Source of the DNA: Parvularcula oceani
Lineage (GTDB): Bacteria > Pseudomonadota > Alphaproteobacteria > Caulobacterales > Parvularculaceae
Assembly (NCBI RefSeq): GCF_000733125.1
Contig: NZ_JPHU01000004.1
Span: 148,209 to 212,208, forward strand
Direction of reading: 5' to 3'
Length of the DNA stretch: 64,000 bases
A program made the translations under genes and the position numbers. Below are positions 26,265 through 35,403 of this stretch, piece after piece; position 1 is the stretch's first letter, and the number at the start of each line of letters is the position of its first letter. Below the pieces are notes generated by a model. The model did not search any database and was not told the origin of the DNA. It was given only the letters and a program-made list of their open reading frames with translations.

Positions 26265-26606
26265 GTGAAACGGATCATTTCGACCCTTGCGGGCCTCTTC
26301 CTCGCGCTGAGCCTCGTTCCCGCCCAGGCGCAGGAAGGCCTCGAACAGGCCAAGGCCGACTGCATCATCGGCGAGCGCATCGACGGCTATCTGGGCGTCG
26401 TGGCGGGCGAGAATGCCGACGCCGCCACGCTGCGCCGCATGCGCGAGGTCAACCAGAAGCGCGCCGCCGCCTATGAGGGCCTCGCCAATCGCAACGGCGT
26501 GACGGTGCAGGCGGCGGCCAAGGCGACGGCGGAGCGTCTGATCAACTCCGCCCCCTCCGGCAATTGCGTCCAGAACGCCGCCGGAGAGTGGATCGAGGTT
26601 CCCTGA
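26265..26606 (+). CDS. ydbL: YdbL family (DUF1318) periplasmic protein
   Basis: A 113-residue secreted protein: signal peptide to about residue 22 (VPAQAQ), then a DUF1318 domain with GYLGVVAGENADAATLRRM, EVNQKRAAAYEGLA and NGVTVQAAAKATAERLI, and two Cys that may pair (ADCIIG, GNCVQN). YdbL is reported to act as a chaperone controlling YnbE multimerisation in the YdbH-YnbE bridge. Last gene of the operon, ending three bases before the stop of the convergent SDR gene. Confidence 0.93.
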   Translation: MKRIISTLAGLFLALSLVPAQAQEGLEQAKADCIIGERIDGYLGVVAGENADAATLRRMREVNQKRAAAYEGLANRNGVTVQAAAKATAERLINSAPSGNCVQNAAGEWIEVP

Positions 26607-26609
26607 GCC

Positions 26610-27389
26610 TCAGGCGATCGGGCCGAGCCCGCCGCCAAGGGGGATCGTGCTGCCGGTCATGTAGTCCGAGGCCGAGGACGCCAGCATGAGCGTGGTTGCC
26701 CAGACATCCTCCGGGCGCCCGAGCCGCCCGAGCGGGACCATGCCGGCCACAGCGTCCTCTCCGGCCATTTCCAGCGTGCCCTTCATCATCTTGGTCGCGA
26801 ACGGCCCCGGCGCGACGGCGTTGACCGTGATGTTGCGCGGCGCGAGCTGGACGGCGAGCTGCTGGGTCAGATGGATGAGCCCCGCCTTGGAAACGCCGTA
26901 GCTATAGGTCTCCATATTGCCCGCGCGCATCCCCTCGACCGAGGCGATGTTGACGATCTTGGCCGGGCGCTCCCTGCTCGCCCCCGCCTTGAGGAGCGGC
27001 AACAGGGCCTGGGTCAGGAAGAACGGGCTCTTCACGTTCAGGTCCATCACCTTGTCCCATCCCGCTTCGGGAAAGTCCTCCAGCGGCGCGCCCCAGGTCG
27101 CGCCGGCATTGTTGACGAGGACCGAGAGCGTGTCCGTCCGCTCGGCGACGAAGCCCTTCAGCGCCTCGATTCCCTCGCGCGTGCCGAGGTCGGCGGCGAT
27201 GCCGTGGGCCGTTCCGAGATCGGACAGCTCCTTCGTCGCCGCCTCGACCGCATCGGCCTTGCGGGAGCTGACGATGACCTCCGCCCCGTTCGCGCAGAGA
27301 ACCCGCGCCATGTCGAGGCCGATGCCGCGCGTGCCGCCGGTGACGACGCAGACGCGGCCGGTGACGTCGAAGAGATCCGAAGCTTTCAT
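26610..27389 (-). CDS. Short-chain dehydrogenase/reductase, RhlG-like
   Basis: A 259-residue SDR with VVTGGTRGIGLDMAR, VNNAGATWG, IVNIASVEGM, YGVSKAG (catalytic Tyr/Lys) and a C-terminal TGSTIPLGGGLGP typical of 3-oxoacyl-ACP-reductase-type enzymes. The order of conserved blocks (LFDVTGRVCVVTGG, ISSRKADA-like VSSRKADAVEAA) resembles RhlG-type reductases, but the substrate is not certain. ATG at 27389 is used; a TTG two codons earlier has the better-spaced AAGGAG. Divergent from the XRE regulator gene with about 170 bases between. Confidence 0.9.
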   Translation of the reverse strand: MKASDLFDVTGRVCVVTGGTRGIGLDMARVLCANGAEVIVSSRKADAVEAATKELSDLGTAHGIAADLGTREGIEALKGFVAERTDTLSVLVNNAGATWGAPLEDFPEAGWDKVMDLNVKSPFFLTQALLPLLKAGASRERPAKIVNIASVEGMRAGNMETYSYGVSKAGLIHLTQQLAVQLAPRNITVNAVAPGPFATKMMKGTLEMAGEDAVAGMVPLGRLGRPEDVWATTLMLASSASDYMTGSTIPLGGGLGPIA

Positions 27390-27563
27390 GCTCAAGGGGC
27401 GCTCCTTCTTGTGCTTTGCGAGCAACGCTCGTCGCAGGGACGCAGCGCGCTGGCCAGCATTCCGTGCAGATCGCTCCTTTGCCGCAATCTTGCCGCTTAC
27501 ACGTCCGACCGGCACGCATCTTGAACATTGCCACCGTGACGAGAACCACAAGGAGTGTCGGCG

Positions 27564-27968
27564 ATGGCCCATCCGATCGATCTTCACGTAGGCCAGAGGC
27601 TGCGTCAGCGGCGCTGCCTGCTCGGCATGACGCAGCAGAAGCTCGCGGACGCAGTCGGAATCAAGTTCCAGCAGATCCAGAAATATGAAAGCGGCGCCAA
27701 CCGCGTTTCCGCTTCGCGCCTCTGGGTCCTGGCCGAGGCGCTGCAAGTGCCGGTGAGCCATTTCTTCGAAGGCCTCTCGCGCGAGGACCGGGCTGAGCTT
27801 GAGGAACGCCACGAGCTCTCCGAGGATCGCGAGGAGTATATCGCGCCGGAAGTCTTCTCCTCCAAGGAGACGCTCGACCTCATCCGGGCCTATTACAACC
27901 TCAAGGAAGCGCCCCGGCGCAGGCTCCTCGACCTCGCCAAGACGCTGGCGAGCAGCGCGGCGGCGTGA
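27564..27968 (+). CDS. XRE-family transcriptional regulator
   Basis: A 134-residue protein with an N-terminal Cro/CI-type helix-turn-helix at about residues 8-65 (VGQRLRQRRCLLGMTQQKLA, FQQIQKYESGANRVSASRLW) and an acidic C-terminal helical part with RRRLLDLAKTLA. This architecture is the common alphaproteobacterial type related to rhizobial PhrR/PraR regulators of stress and surface traits. ATG 27564 has AAGGAG eight bases upstream; a GTG three codons earlier is less likely. It is divergent from the SDR gene and followed 37 bases later by a phosphatase gene. Confidence 0.88.
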   Translation: MAHPIDLHVGQRLRQRRCLLGMTQQKLADAVGIKFQQIQKYESGANRVSASRLWVLAEALQVPVSHFFEGLSREDRAELEERHELSEDREEYIAPEVFSSKETLDLIRAYYNLKEAPRRRLLDLAKTLASSAAA

Positions 27969-28005
27969 TCTTGCCGCCGCCCGCCCGGCGGCGCAGACGG
28001 AGCGG

Positions 28006-28809
28006 ATGACGCATCCCGTTCCCGCCGACCTCGCCCGCTTCGCCGAAGCGCTCGCAGAGCGCGCCGCCACCGAAACGCTGCCCCGTTTCCGTGACGCCGC
28101 AGATGCCCAGAACAAGACGCCCGATCGCGGCTACGACCCGGTCACCGAGGCGGACCGGCAGGCAGAGCGCGCGCTCCGCGCCGCCGTGGCCGACCGCTTT
28201 CCCGATCATGCCTTTCTCGGCGAAGAAGACGGCGCCTCCGGCGGCGCCTCCCCCTGGCGCTGGGTCGTCGATCCGGTCGACGGCACGCGCAGCTTCGTCT
28301 GCGGCGTGCCGGTCTGGAGCACGCTGATTGCACTCGAATATGAGGGGGTGCCGGTTCACGGCGTCATCGACCAGCCGGTTCTCGGCCAGCGCTGGACCGG
28401 CGGCATGGACAACCCCGCCCTCCTCAACGGCGATCCGGCACGCACCTCCGGCTGCGAACGGCTCGAGGACGCGCGGCTGATGATCACCGATATCAGGACG
28501 GCGCCGGAGGGGTATCTCTCCGAAAGCCAGGCCGGGCGCCTCGCCGCCTTGTGGCGCCGCTGCCGCCTCTTGCGGCAGGGCCTCGATTCTTTCGCCTTCG
28601 GCCTCGTCGCCTCCGGCAGGATGGACCTCGTGGTCGAGGCGGGACTTCACTGGCACGACATCGCGGCCGTCATTCCCGTGGTCGAAGCGGCGGGCGGCAC
28701 CGTCACGGACTGGCAGGGCGAGCGCCCGCGCGAAGGCTGGGACGGCACCTGCATCGCCGCATCGTCGCTGGCGCTCGCCGAAGCGGCGCGGGCGGTCATG
28801 ACCGCCTGA
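28006..28809 (+). CDS. Inositol-monophosphatase-family phosphatase, probably HisN-type histidinol-phosphatase
   Basis: A 267-residue Mg-dependent phosphatase: GEEDG (metal Glu), VVDPVDGTRSFVCGVPVW (metal Asp pair and phosphate loop) and HWHDIAAVIPVVEAAGG (third metal Asp). The DPVDGTRSF loop and the HWHD segment fit the group annotated as histidinol-phosphatase HisN in alphaproteobacteria, which dephosphorylates L-histidinol phosphate. No other his gene is near, so another sugar-phosphate substrate is possible. Followed by a strong bidirectional terminator. Confidence 0.85.
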   Translation: MTHPVPADLARFAEALAERAATETLPRFRDAADAQNKTPDRGYDPVTEADRQAERALRAAVADRFPDHAFLGEEDGASGGASPWRWVVDPVDGTRSFVCGVPVWSTLIALEYEGVPVHGVIDQPVLGQRWTGGMDNPALLNGDPARTSGCERLEDARLMITDIRTAPEGYLSESQAGRLAALWRRCRLLRQGLDSFAFGLVASGRMDLVVEAGLHWHDIAAVIPVVEAAGGTVTDWQGERPREGWDGTCIAASSLALAEAARAVMTA

Positions 28810-28835
28810 CGCCAATTGCTGCGGGCCGAACGAAA

Positions 28836-28868
28836 AAGGCCGCTCCTTGAGGAGCGGCCTTCTTTTTT
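28836..28868. terminator. Bidirectional rho-independent terminator
   Basis: Perfect 11-bp stem AAGGCCGCTCC/GGAGCGGCCTT with loop TTGA, followed by CTTTTTT on the plus strand and preceded by AAA on the other side. It separates the convergent phosphatase and peptide-transporter genes and can serve both. Confidence 0.92.
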
Positions 28869-28909
28869 CGAGAACCTGTACGGCCAGCGGGCTGGCCGCG
28901 CCGAGCCGC

Positions 28910-30526
28910 CTAGGGCGCTGCCCGGTCGAGCGGCACGCCGTGCGCCTCGGCGGCACCGGCGACTTCCGCGTCGCCCCTGCGGAGGCCGGCCTCGGGGTCG
29001 TCGGACAGGGTCTTGAGATGCATCAGCCAGTTGATGCCCGGCGAGATCACGATCAGCCCGATACCGACCGCCACGGCCAGCCATCCCACATTGCTGTAGA
29101 CCTGCAGGACATCGGCGCCCGGGGCCTCGGTCGCCTGCGCGATGAGGCCGGCCACGAAGTTCCCGCCCGCCGAGGCGAGGAACCAGGTGCCCATGATCAG
29201 GCCCACGATGGAGCGGACGGACAGGCGCGTCATCGCCGACAGGCCGACCGGAGACAGGCAGAGCTCGCCGGTCGTGTGCAGCAGGTAGATGAGGAAGATG
29301 AACAGCACCGGTGTCAGGCCCGCCGCGCTGTTCGCGCCCCAGACCAGCACGAGGAAGCCGAGGCCGAGCTGGATGACGCCGAGGCCGAATTTCTGCGGCG
29401 CGCTCGGGTCCAGGTTCCGCTTGGCGAGGAACGCCCAGAGCGCGGCGAAGACCGGCCCCAGATAGATGATGTACATCGCATTCAGCGACTGGAAGACCGA
29501 AGCCGGCACCTCTTCGCCGAACAGCGTCCGGTCGACCCGCTCGTCGGCATAGACGTTGAGCGAGCTGCCCGCCTGTTCGAACAGGGCCCAGAACAGGATC
29601 TGCACCGAGATGAGGAAGAGCGCGGCGAAGATGCGGTCGCGCGCATGCGGCTCGAGCGTGAAGACCGAGCGGTAGAGGATGTAGCCGACGGTAACGAGGC
29701 CGGTCAGGCCGAGCACGACGCCCACCGTGTCCTGGTCGCGCACCATGAGCCAGACCGCGACCGTGCCGATCGCCGTGCCGATATAGATCAGCCACTCGGT
29801 CGAAAGGCCCGCGAAGCGCTTCTGCTTGAGCGCGGCGGGATCGGGCGCCTCGCCCGCGCCTTCGAGCAGCGGCTTGCCCCAGATGAAGACGAGGAGGCCG
29901 GCCAGCATGCCGATGCCCGCAAGGCCGAAGCCATAGGACCAGCCGAAGGTCTCGCCGAGATAGCCGGCATAGAGCGCGCCGAAGAAGGAGCCCGCATTGA
30001 TGCCGACATAGAAATAGGTGAACGCGCTGTCCCGCCGCTTGTCGGTCTTGGGATAGAGCTCGCCGACCAGCGCGGAGATGTTCGCCTTGAGGAAGCCGAC
30101 GCCCATGATGATGAGCGCGAGTGCCATGTAGAACGTGTTGATGACGAAGGGATTGACCTCGTCGGGGCTGGTCGCGGGCTCGCCTTCGACGGCCATCAGG
30201 CCGTGCCCCGCCACCAGGAGGATGGCGCCGAGCGTCACCGCCCTGCGCTGGCCCAGATAGCGGTCGGCCAGGATGCCGCCGATCACGGGCGTGATGTAGA
30301 CGAGCGCCGTATAGGCCCCGTACAGGCCGTAGGCCGCGCTCTGATCGAACAGGAAGTGCTTGGTCAGGTAGAAGACCAGCAGCGCGCGCATCCCGTAATA
30401 GGAGAAGCGCTCCCACAGCTCCACGAAGAAGAGGATGTAAAGCCCCTTCGGCTGGTGCCGCATCAGATAGAGCGCGACGCCGACCCCCAGAAGGCCGATC
30501 GCGCTCAGGATGAGGATGAATGTCAT
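28910..30526 (-). CDS. Proton-coupled oligopeptide (POT/PTR2) transporter
   Basis: A 538-residue, 12-14-helix MFS transporter that imports di- and tripeptides with protons. The family ExxER motif is present in ELWERFSYYGMR near the N-terminus, the PTR2 signatures appear as GILADRYLG and FYVGINAGSFFGALYAGYLG, and NISALVGELY lies between. The C-terminal extension after about residue 505 is polar. It is a single gene, with terminator downstream and the CBU_0592-like gene 115 bases upstream on the same strand. Confidence 0.93.
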   Translation of the reverse strand: MTFILILSAIGLLGVGVALYLMRHQPKGLYILFFVELWERFSYYGMRALLVFYLTKHFLFDQSAAYGLYGAYTALVYITPVIGGILADRYLGQRRAVTLGAILLVAGHGLMAVEGEPATSPDEVNPFVINTFYMALALIIMGVGFLKANISALVGELYPKTDKRRDSAFTYFYVGINAGSFFGALYAGYLGETFGWSYGFGLAGIGMLAGLLVFIWGKPLLEGAGEAPDPAALKQKRFAGLSTEWLIYIGTAIGTVAVWLMVRDQDTVGVVLGLTGLVTVGYILYRSVFTLEPHARDRIFAALFLISVQILFWALFEQAGSSLNVYADERVDRTLFGEEVPASVFQSLNAMYIIYLGPVFAALWAFLAKRNLDPSAPQKFGLGVIQLGLGFLVLVWGANSAAGLTPVLFIFLIYLLHTTGELCLSPVGLSAMTRLSVRSIVGLIMGTWFLASAGGNFVAGLIAQATEAPGADVLQVYSNVGWLAVAVGIGLIVISPGINWLMHLKTLSDDPEAGLRRGDAEVAGAAEAHGVPLDRAAP

Positions 30527-30640
30527 ACGAGCACTGCCCTTGCTCAGGTGCGGGGCATGCGGCGCCCGCTATCAAGATGAAGAAGGGCTGACACTAGGGG
30601 ACTCGCACAGGTGTGAAAACCCGCCTGCGGGAAAAGCTCG

Positions 30641-30907
30641 TCAGCCCTCCGCGCGGCGCCGCCTGAGCGCGCGCCAGAGCCCGTAGGCGCTGATCGCGAA
30701 CCAGAAGACCTCGATCACGAAGCTCGCGGCATTGAAGCTGTAGAAGAGGCTGACCGTGATCAGCACCGCCGCCAGCGCGTTGAGCGCGGAATACCACGGG
30801 TTCTCCGCGGCCAGCCTGCCGAACTGCAAGGCGGCATAGGTGCCGATCAGGAGCCCGACGCCGAGAAAGCCCACGGCGTCGGGCAGTGTGAGAGACCAGT
30901 CCTGCAC
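30641..30907 (-). CDS. Small membrane protein, CBU_0592-like
   Basis: An 88-residue protein with three predicted membrane helices (GFLGVGLLIGTYAALQ, ALNALAAVLITVSLFYSF, SFVIEVFWFAISAYGLW) and a basic tail RALRRRRAE. The pattern, including ENPWYSALNALAA and FNAASFVIEVFW, is that of the CBU_0592-family membrane proteins of unknown function. It starts 10 bases after the lpdA stop and may be co-transcribed with lpdA. Confidence 0.8.
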   Translation of the reverse strand: MQDWSLTLPDAVGFLGVGLLIGTYAALQFGRLAAENPWYSALNALAAVLITVSLFYSFNAASFVIEVFWFAISAYGLWRALRRRRAEG

Positions 30908-30917
30908 GACCGATCCG

Positions 30918-32327
30918 TCAGGCCTGCATCGTCCAGCCCTCGACGCCCATCGCCGCCTGGCGCAGCGCCTCGGTGCGGGTCGGGTGCGGGTGGCAGGTCC
31001 GCGCGATGTCCTCGGACGCGCCGCCGAAGGCCATGACGAGGCAGGCCTCGGCGATCATCTCGCCGACGCCCGTGCCGATCATGTGAACGCCGAGCACCCT
31101 GTCCGTCTTCGCATCAGCCAGGACCTTCACGAAGCCGTCCGTCGCATGGTTCGTCTTGGCGCGGGAGTTCGCGGTGAAGGGGAACTTGCCGACCTTGTAG
31201 TCGACGCCCTCCTCCTTGAGCTGCTCCTCGGTCTTGCCGACCGTGGCAACTTCCGGGTCGGTGTAGACCACGCCCGGAATGATGCCGTAATCGACATGGC
31301 CGGGCTTGCCCGCGATCACCTCGGCGACGGCGACGGCCTCTTCCTCGGCCTTGTGCGCCAGCATCGGCCCCGGCGTCACGTCGCCGATCGCATAGATGCC
31401 CTCCGCCCCGGTGCGCCAGTGATCGTCGACCGGGATGAAGCCGCGCTTGTCGGTGGTGATGCCGACCTCGTCGAGGCCGAGCCCTTCGGTATAGGGCTTC
31501 CGGCCGATCGCGATCAGCACGACATCGGCGTCGAGCGTTTCCGCGTCGCCGCCCTTGGCGGGTTCGACCGAGACCTTCACGCCGGTCTTGGTCTTGTCGA
31601 TCTTCGTGACCTTCGTGCCGAGCTTGAAGGCCATGCCCTGCTTCTTGAGGACGCGCATGAACTGTTTGGAGAGCTCCGCATCCATGCCCGGCGTGATGCG
31701 GTCGAGGAACTCGACCACGGTGACCTCCGCGCCCAGGCGCCGCCAGACCGAGCCCATCTCGAGCCCGATATAGCCGCCGCCGACGACGATCATCTTCTTT
31801 GGGACTTTCGACAGGGACAGCGCGCCGGTCGAGGAGACGATGCGCTCCTCGTCGATCTCGACACCCGGCAGGGACAGGATGTCCGATCCCGTGGCGATCA
31901 GGATGTTCTTCGTCTCGAGGGTCCTGTCGCCCTCTTCGGTCGTCACGACGACCTTGCCGGGCCCGGCGATGCGGCCGCGGCCGTGAATGCCCTCGACCTT
32001 GTTCTTCTTGAACAGGTAATCGATGCCGTCGGTGAGGCCCTTCACCGCGTCGGCCTTCTGCGCCAGCATCTTCTCGAGGTTCAGCTTCACCTTGCCCGTC
32101 TCGATCCCGAGATCGGCGAAATGCTTGTCGGCGTGCTCGAAGGCCTCGGAGGCATGCAGCATGGCCTTGGAGGGAATGCAGCCGACATTCAGGCAGGTCC
32201 CGCCGAAGCGCGCGGTCTCCCGCGCGTCGATGCAGGCCGTCTTCAGGCCGAGCTGCGCGGCCCTGATCGCCGCATTGTAGCCGCCGGGGCCGCCGCCGAT
32301 GACGACGACATCGTAGTCTTGAGCCAT
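30918..32327 (-). CDS. lpdA: Dihydrolipoyl dehydrogenase
   Basis: A 469-residue flavoprotein, the E3 subunit that reoxidises lipoamide for 2-oxoacid dehydrogenase complexes and the glycine cleavage system. FAD site VVIGGGPGGYNAA; redox-active disulfide C45/C50 in GGTCLNVGCIPSK; NAD site VVGGGYIGLEMG; C-terminal active-site His-Glu in HPHPTRTEA. Start at 32327 has GGAAG upstream; the frame is open 21 codons further but without support. No E1 or E2 gene is adjacent, so it probably is the shared or 2-oxoglutarate-complex E3. Confidence 0.95.
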   Translation of the reverse strand: MAQDYDVVVIGGGPGGYNAAIRAAQLGLKTACIDARETARFGGTCLNVGCIPSKAMLHASEAFEHADKHFADLGIETGKVKLNLEKMLAQKADAVKGLTDGIDYLFKKNKVEGIHGRGRIAGPGKVVVTTEEGDRTLETKNILIATGSDILSLPGVEIDEERIVSSTGALSLSKVPKKMIVVGGGYIGLEMGSVWRRLGAEVTVVEFLDRITPGMDAELSKQFMRVLKKQGMAFKLGTKVTKIDKTKTGVKVSVEPAKGGDAETLDADVVLIAIGRKPYTEGLGLDEVGITTDKRGFIPVDDHWRTGAEGIYAIGDVTPGPMLAHKAEEEAVAVAEVIAGKPGHVDYGIIPGVVYTDPEVATVGKTEEQLKEEGVDYKVGKFPFTANSRAKTNHATDGFVKVLADAKTDRVLGVHMIGTGVGEMIAEACLVMAFGGASEDIARTCHPHPTRTEALRQAAMGVEGWTMQA

Positions 32328-32443
32328 GTGTCTTCCCGCCCGTGATCCGGTTCCAGCGCAGGTAATCCGCGCCTCCGGGGGCGTCAACACGAGCGGCGGC
32401 TTTCGCTTGACCGGCCGGGGGCGCGCGCGCAGCTTCGCCGATC

Positions 32444-33142
32444 ATGCGCGCCCTTCCCGCGGCCCTTCTGGCCCTTGCCCTCTGCGCCTGCAGCGCGGTC
32501 CGTCCCGCCGAGATGGCGCTGCCCGACGGCGTTCGGGAAAGCACGCAGCGCATACTTCTGTCGGGCATTGGCAGCGCACGCACGGGCACGGTGACCGCTG
32601 CCGGGTTCAGCGGCCCGTTCGAGCGCTCCGCCAGCCGCTTCGATCTCTCCGGACGCTATTCGAGCAGCGGCGGCGGCGCGTTCTTCGCTCTGACCCCGGC
32701 CGGCGGAGGACCGGTCCTCTCGGGCGAGTGCGAGACGCGGCTCAAGACGGTCGGCTTTCCCCGCTGGGGGGTCAGCGCGGATGTCCTGCCCCTCGCCTAT
32801 TCCTGCCGCCTGTCGCGCGGCGGGAGCGTCACCGACATCATGGAAGTCCAGGAGGCGCGCGGCCGCGACGCACTCTTCCGCAATGCGCGGCGGGGCATGC
32901 TGACCTGGGAGAACATCCGCCTCGACTTCGAATCCGTCCACGCGATCGAGGGCAGCCCGCTCGGCACCGCCGACGCGCTCGGCTATCGCGTGCTGCGGGA
33001 CGGGGCGGTGATCGGTGCGGTCGACCTCAACGGCGCGCCGAGCGTGCTCATGCCGACGACCGCCGAGCCGGCGCTGCGCGAAGCGATGATCGTCGGGGCG
33101 GTGGCGCTCGGTCTCTTCTGGGATCCCGCAACGCTCGATTGA
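32444..33142 (+). CDS. Hypothetical lipoprotein
   Basis: A 232-residue protein with signal peptide and probable lipobox (LCAC, Cys about residue 16). The mature part is beta-rich with Gly/Ser repeats (FDLSGRYSSSGGG) and two further Cys (GECETR, YSCRL) that may form a disulfide. The end is hydrophobic (AMIVGAVALGLFWDP). I recognise no family. It is divergent from lpdA and followed 53 bases later by the NfeD-type protease gene on the same strand. Confidence 0.7.
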   Translation: MRALPAALLALALCACSAVRPAEMALPDGVRESTQRILLSGIGSARTGTVTAAGFSGPFERSASRFDLSGRYSSSGGGAFFALTPAGGGPVLSGECETRLKTVGFPRWGVSADVLPLAYSCRLSRGGSVTDIMEVQEARGRDALFRNARRGMLTWENIRLDFESVHAIEGSPLGTADALGYRVLRDGAVIGAVDLNGAPSVLMPTTAEPALREAMIVGAVALGLFWDPATLD

Positions 33143-33195
33143 GGCGCGGCGGCTTGTCCATTGTGGCAGCGCCCCGCTCTTCCTAGATTACATCC

Positions 33196-34578
33196 ATGTC
33201 AGCGCGCTCAATCCTTGGGCTCCTTCCGGTCCTCGCGATCCTCTTCGCCTGGAACGGTCATGCCGCGGCCCAGCGTGCCGAAGGCCCGCGCACGGCCACG
33301 GTGGTCAGCCTCGACGGCCCGATCACGCCGGTCAGCGCGGAGCTGTTCGAGGACGCGCTGGCGCGAGCGGCGCAGAGCGGGGCGCAGTTCCTGTTGGTCG
33401 AGATCGACACCCCGGGCGGCCTGATGGATTCGATGAAGTCGATCGTGAAGGCCACGTTGGCCTCGCCCGTTCCGGTCGTCACCTATGTCTCGCCGGACGG
33501 CGCGCGCTCGGCATCGGCCGGGCTCTACATCATGTATGCCGCCCATTTCTCGGCCATGGCGCCGAGCACCAATACGGGTTCGGCGACGCCTGTCGGCCTC
33601 GGCGGCGAACCGGCGGGCGAAGACGGCGGCGACACCTCGAACGAGGCCTCCATGCGCGCCAAGGTGATCGAGGACGCGGTCGCCTATATCCGCGCCCTGG
33701 CCGAAGAGCGCGGCCGCAACGCCGAATGGGCCGAGGATGCCGTGCGCCCGCCCTCGGCCAATGTGCCCGCGCGCGAGGCGCTGGAGCTCGGTGTGATCGA
33801 CATCGTGGCGCAGGACCGCGCCGATCTCCTGGCACAGCTGGACGGGCGGACCGTCGAGACGGCTTCGGGTCCTGTGACGTTCGAGACCGCGGACTTGGCC
33901 TTCGACCGGGTCGAGCCGACCCTCGTGCAGGAGATCCTCTCCTTCTTCGCCGATCCGAATGTCGCGGCGATCCTGATGACGCTCGGCGTGACGGGGCTGA
34001 TCGTCGAGCTGTGGAACCCCGGCAGCATCTTTCCCGGCCTGATGGGCGCGATCTGCCTTCTCCTCGCCCTCTACAGCTTCCAGGTCCTGCCCTTCGAGGG
34101 CGTCTATCTCGCCCTCCTCCTGCTCGGCGCCGTCCTGATGACGGTCGAGGCGTTCACGCCGACCTTCGGCCTCGTCGGCCTCGCCGGGCTGATCCTGCTC
34201 GGCATCGGCCTCTATTTCCTCTTCCCGGGCGAGCTTCGGATCGCCCTCTGGGTGGTCGCTGGCCTCCTCCTGCTTGCAGCGGCCTTCCTGGGCACCGCGC
34301 TTCTCACCTTCATGCGCACGCGCCGGCGCAAGCCGATGACGGGCGACGAGGCGCTGCCCGGGCACGAGGCCCGGGTCGATGTCTGGGAAGGCGATTCGGG
34401 CTGGGTGATCCTCGATGGCGAGCGCTGGCGCGCGCGCGCCGCGGCGGTCCTCGCGCCCGGCGACCAGGTCGTGGTGACCGAGGCCGACGGGCTCGTTCTC
34501 GACGTCGTCCCGCTGCGGTCGCTCGGCGGAACCCCCCGCCGCACCCCCGCCCAGCCCGACCCGGCACCGCACAGCTGA
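33196..34578 (+). CDS. NfeD-family membrane serine protease (ClpP class)
   Basis: A 460-residue protein: signal/anchor (residues 1 to about 25), a ClpP-like serine-protease domain to about residue 230 with EIDTPGGLMDSM, the Ser nucleophile region GARSASAGLYIMYAAH and a catalytic-Lys region MRAKVIEDAVAYI, then four or five membrane helices (about 255-375) and a C-terminal OB-fold NfeD domain (GHEARVDVWEGDSGWV). Such proteases cleave the hydrophobic tails of stomatin-like proteins. The next gene is a slipin, the usual operon partner. Confidence 0.92.
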   Translation: MSARSILGLLPVLAILFAWNGHAAAQRAEGPRTATVVSLDGPITPVSAELFEDALARAAQSGAQFLLVEIDTPGGLMDSMKSIVKATLASPVPVVTYVSPDGARSASAGLYIMYAAHFSAMAPSTNTGSATPVGLGGEPAGEDGGDTSNEASMRAKVIEDAVAYIRALAEERGRNAEWAEDAVRPPSANVPAREALELGVIDIVAQDRADLLAQLDGRTVETASGPVTFETADLAFDRVEPTLVQEILSFFADPNVAAILMTLGVTGLIVELWNPGSIFPGLMGAICLLLALYSFQVLPFEGVYLALLLLGAVLMTVEAFTPTFGLVGLAGLILLGIGLYFLFPGELRIALWVVAGLLLLAAAFLGTALLTFMRTRRRKPMTGDEALPGHEARVDVWEGDSGWVILDGERWRARAAAVLAPGDQVVVTEADGLVLDVVPLRSLGGTPRRTPAQPDPAPHS

Positions 34579-34602
34579 TCCGCAAGGCGAAAGGACACCC
34601 GC

Positions 34603-35343
34603 ATGCCCATCATCTTCTTCGCGATCGTGCTGGCGGTCGTCATCCTGTTCGCGGCCGTCAACATCCTGAAGGAATACGAGCGCGGCGTCGTCTTCACGCT
34701 CGGCAAGGTGTCGCGGCGCGGCGCGGGTCCCGGCATCGTCTTCATCCTGCCGGGCATCCAGACCATCCAGAAGATCGACATGCGGACCCTGGTCCATGAC
34801 GTGCCGAGCCAGGACGTAATCAGCCGCGACAACGTCTCGGTGAAGGTCAACGCCGTCATCTATTACCGCGTGGTCGACGCGGTGAAGGCGACCGTCCAGG
34901 TCGAGAACTACAAGGGCGCGACCAGCCAGCTCGCCCAGACCACGCTGCGCTCGGTCCTCGGCAAGCACGAGCTCGACGAGATGCTGCAGGAGCGCGACAA
35001 GCTGAACCGCGACATTCAGGTCATCCTCGACGAGCAGACCGAGGCCTGGGGCATCAAGGTCGCCAATGTCGAGATCAAGCATGTCGACGTCGACCCCTCG
35101 ATGATCCGCGCCATCGCGCGGCAGGCCGAGGCCGAGCGCGAACGTCGCGCGAAGATCATCCTGGCCGAAGGCGAGCATCAGGCCGCCGCCAAGCTCGCCG
35201 AGGCCGCCGCGATGCTGGCGAAGGAGCCGAGCGCCATGCAGCTGCGCTATCTGAACACGCTGCAGGAGATCGCCGGCGACCGGACCAATACGATTGTCTT
35301 CCCCTTCGCGCCCGACGAGGTGGGGCAGCTCCTGAAGCGCTGA
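34603..35343 (+). CDS. Slipin (stomatin/prohibitin/HflK-type) membrane protein
   Basis: A 246-residue SPFH-domain protein: N-terminal hydrophobic hairpin (IIFFAIVLAVVILFAAVNIL), stomatin signature EYERGVVFTLGKVSRRGAGP, core RDNVSVKVNAVIYYRVVD, then a coiled-coil EAERERRAKIILAEGEHQAA and a C-terminal hydrophobic stretch (NTIVFPF). It organises membrane microdomains as oligomers. It begins 24 bases after the NfeD protease gene, as in many bacterial NfeD/slipin operons. Confidence 0.94.
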   Translation: MPIIFFAIVLAVVILFAAVNILKEYERGVVFTLGKVSRRGAGPGIVFILPGIQTIQKIDMRTLVHDVPSQDVISRDNVSVKVNAVIYYRVVDAVKATVQVENYKGATSQLAQTTLRSVLGKHELDEMLQERDKLNRDIQVILDEQTEAWGIKVANVEIKHVDVDPSMIRAIARQAEAERERRAKIILAEGEHQAAAKLAEAAAMLAKEPSAMQLRYLNTLQEIAGDRTNTIVFPFAPDEVGQLLKR

Positions 35344-35403
35344 TCACGAAAGCGAGATCAGGAAGTATTTGTCCGCTAAATGGTTTTTCCTCATAAGGCC
35401 CGG

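Noticed and set aside
26607..28115. 501-codon minus-strand frame covering the SDR gene and the XRE regulator
   Set aside because: Only the first-mentioned SDR part is real; the rest is antisense to the regulator gene, which has a good SD and helix-turn-helix.
35341..35403. TGATC/GATCA inverted repeat after the slipin gene as a terminator
   Set aside because: Five-base stem with a long loop and no directly following T run; too weak to call.
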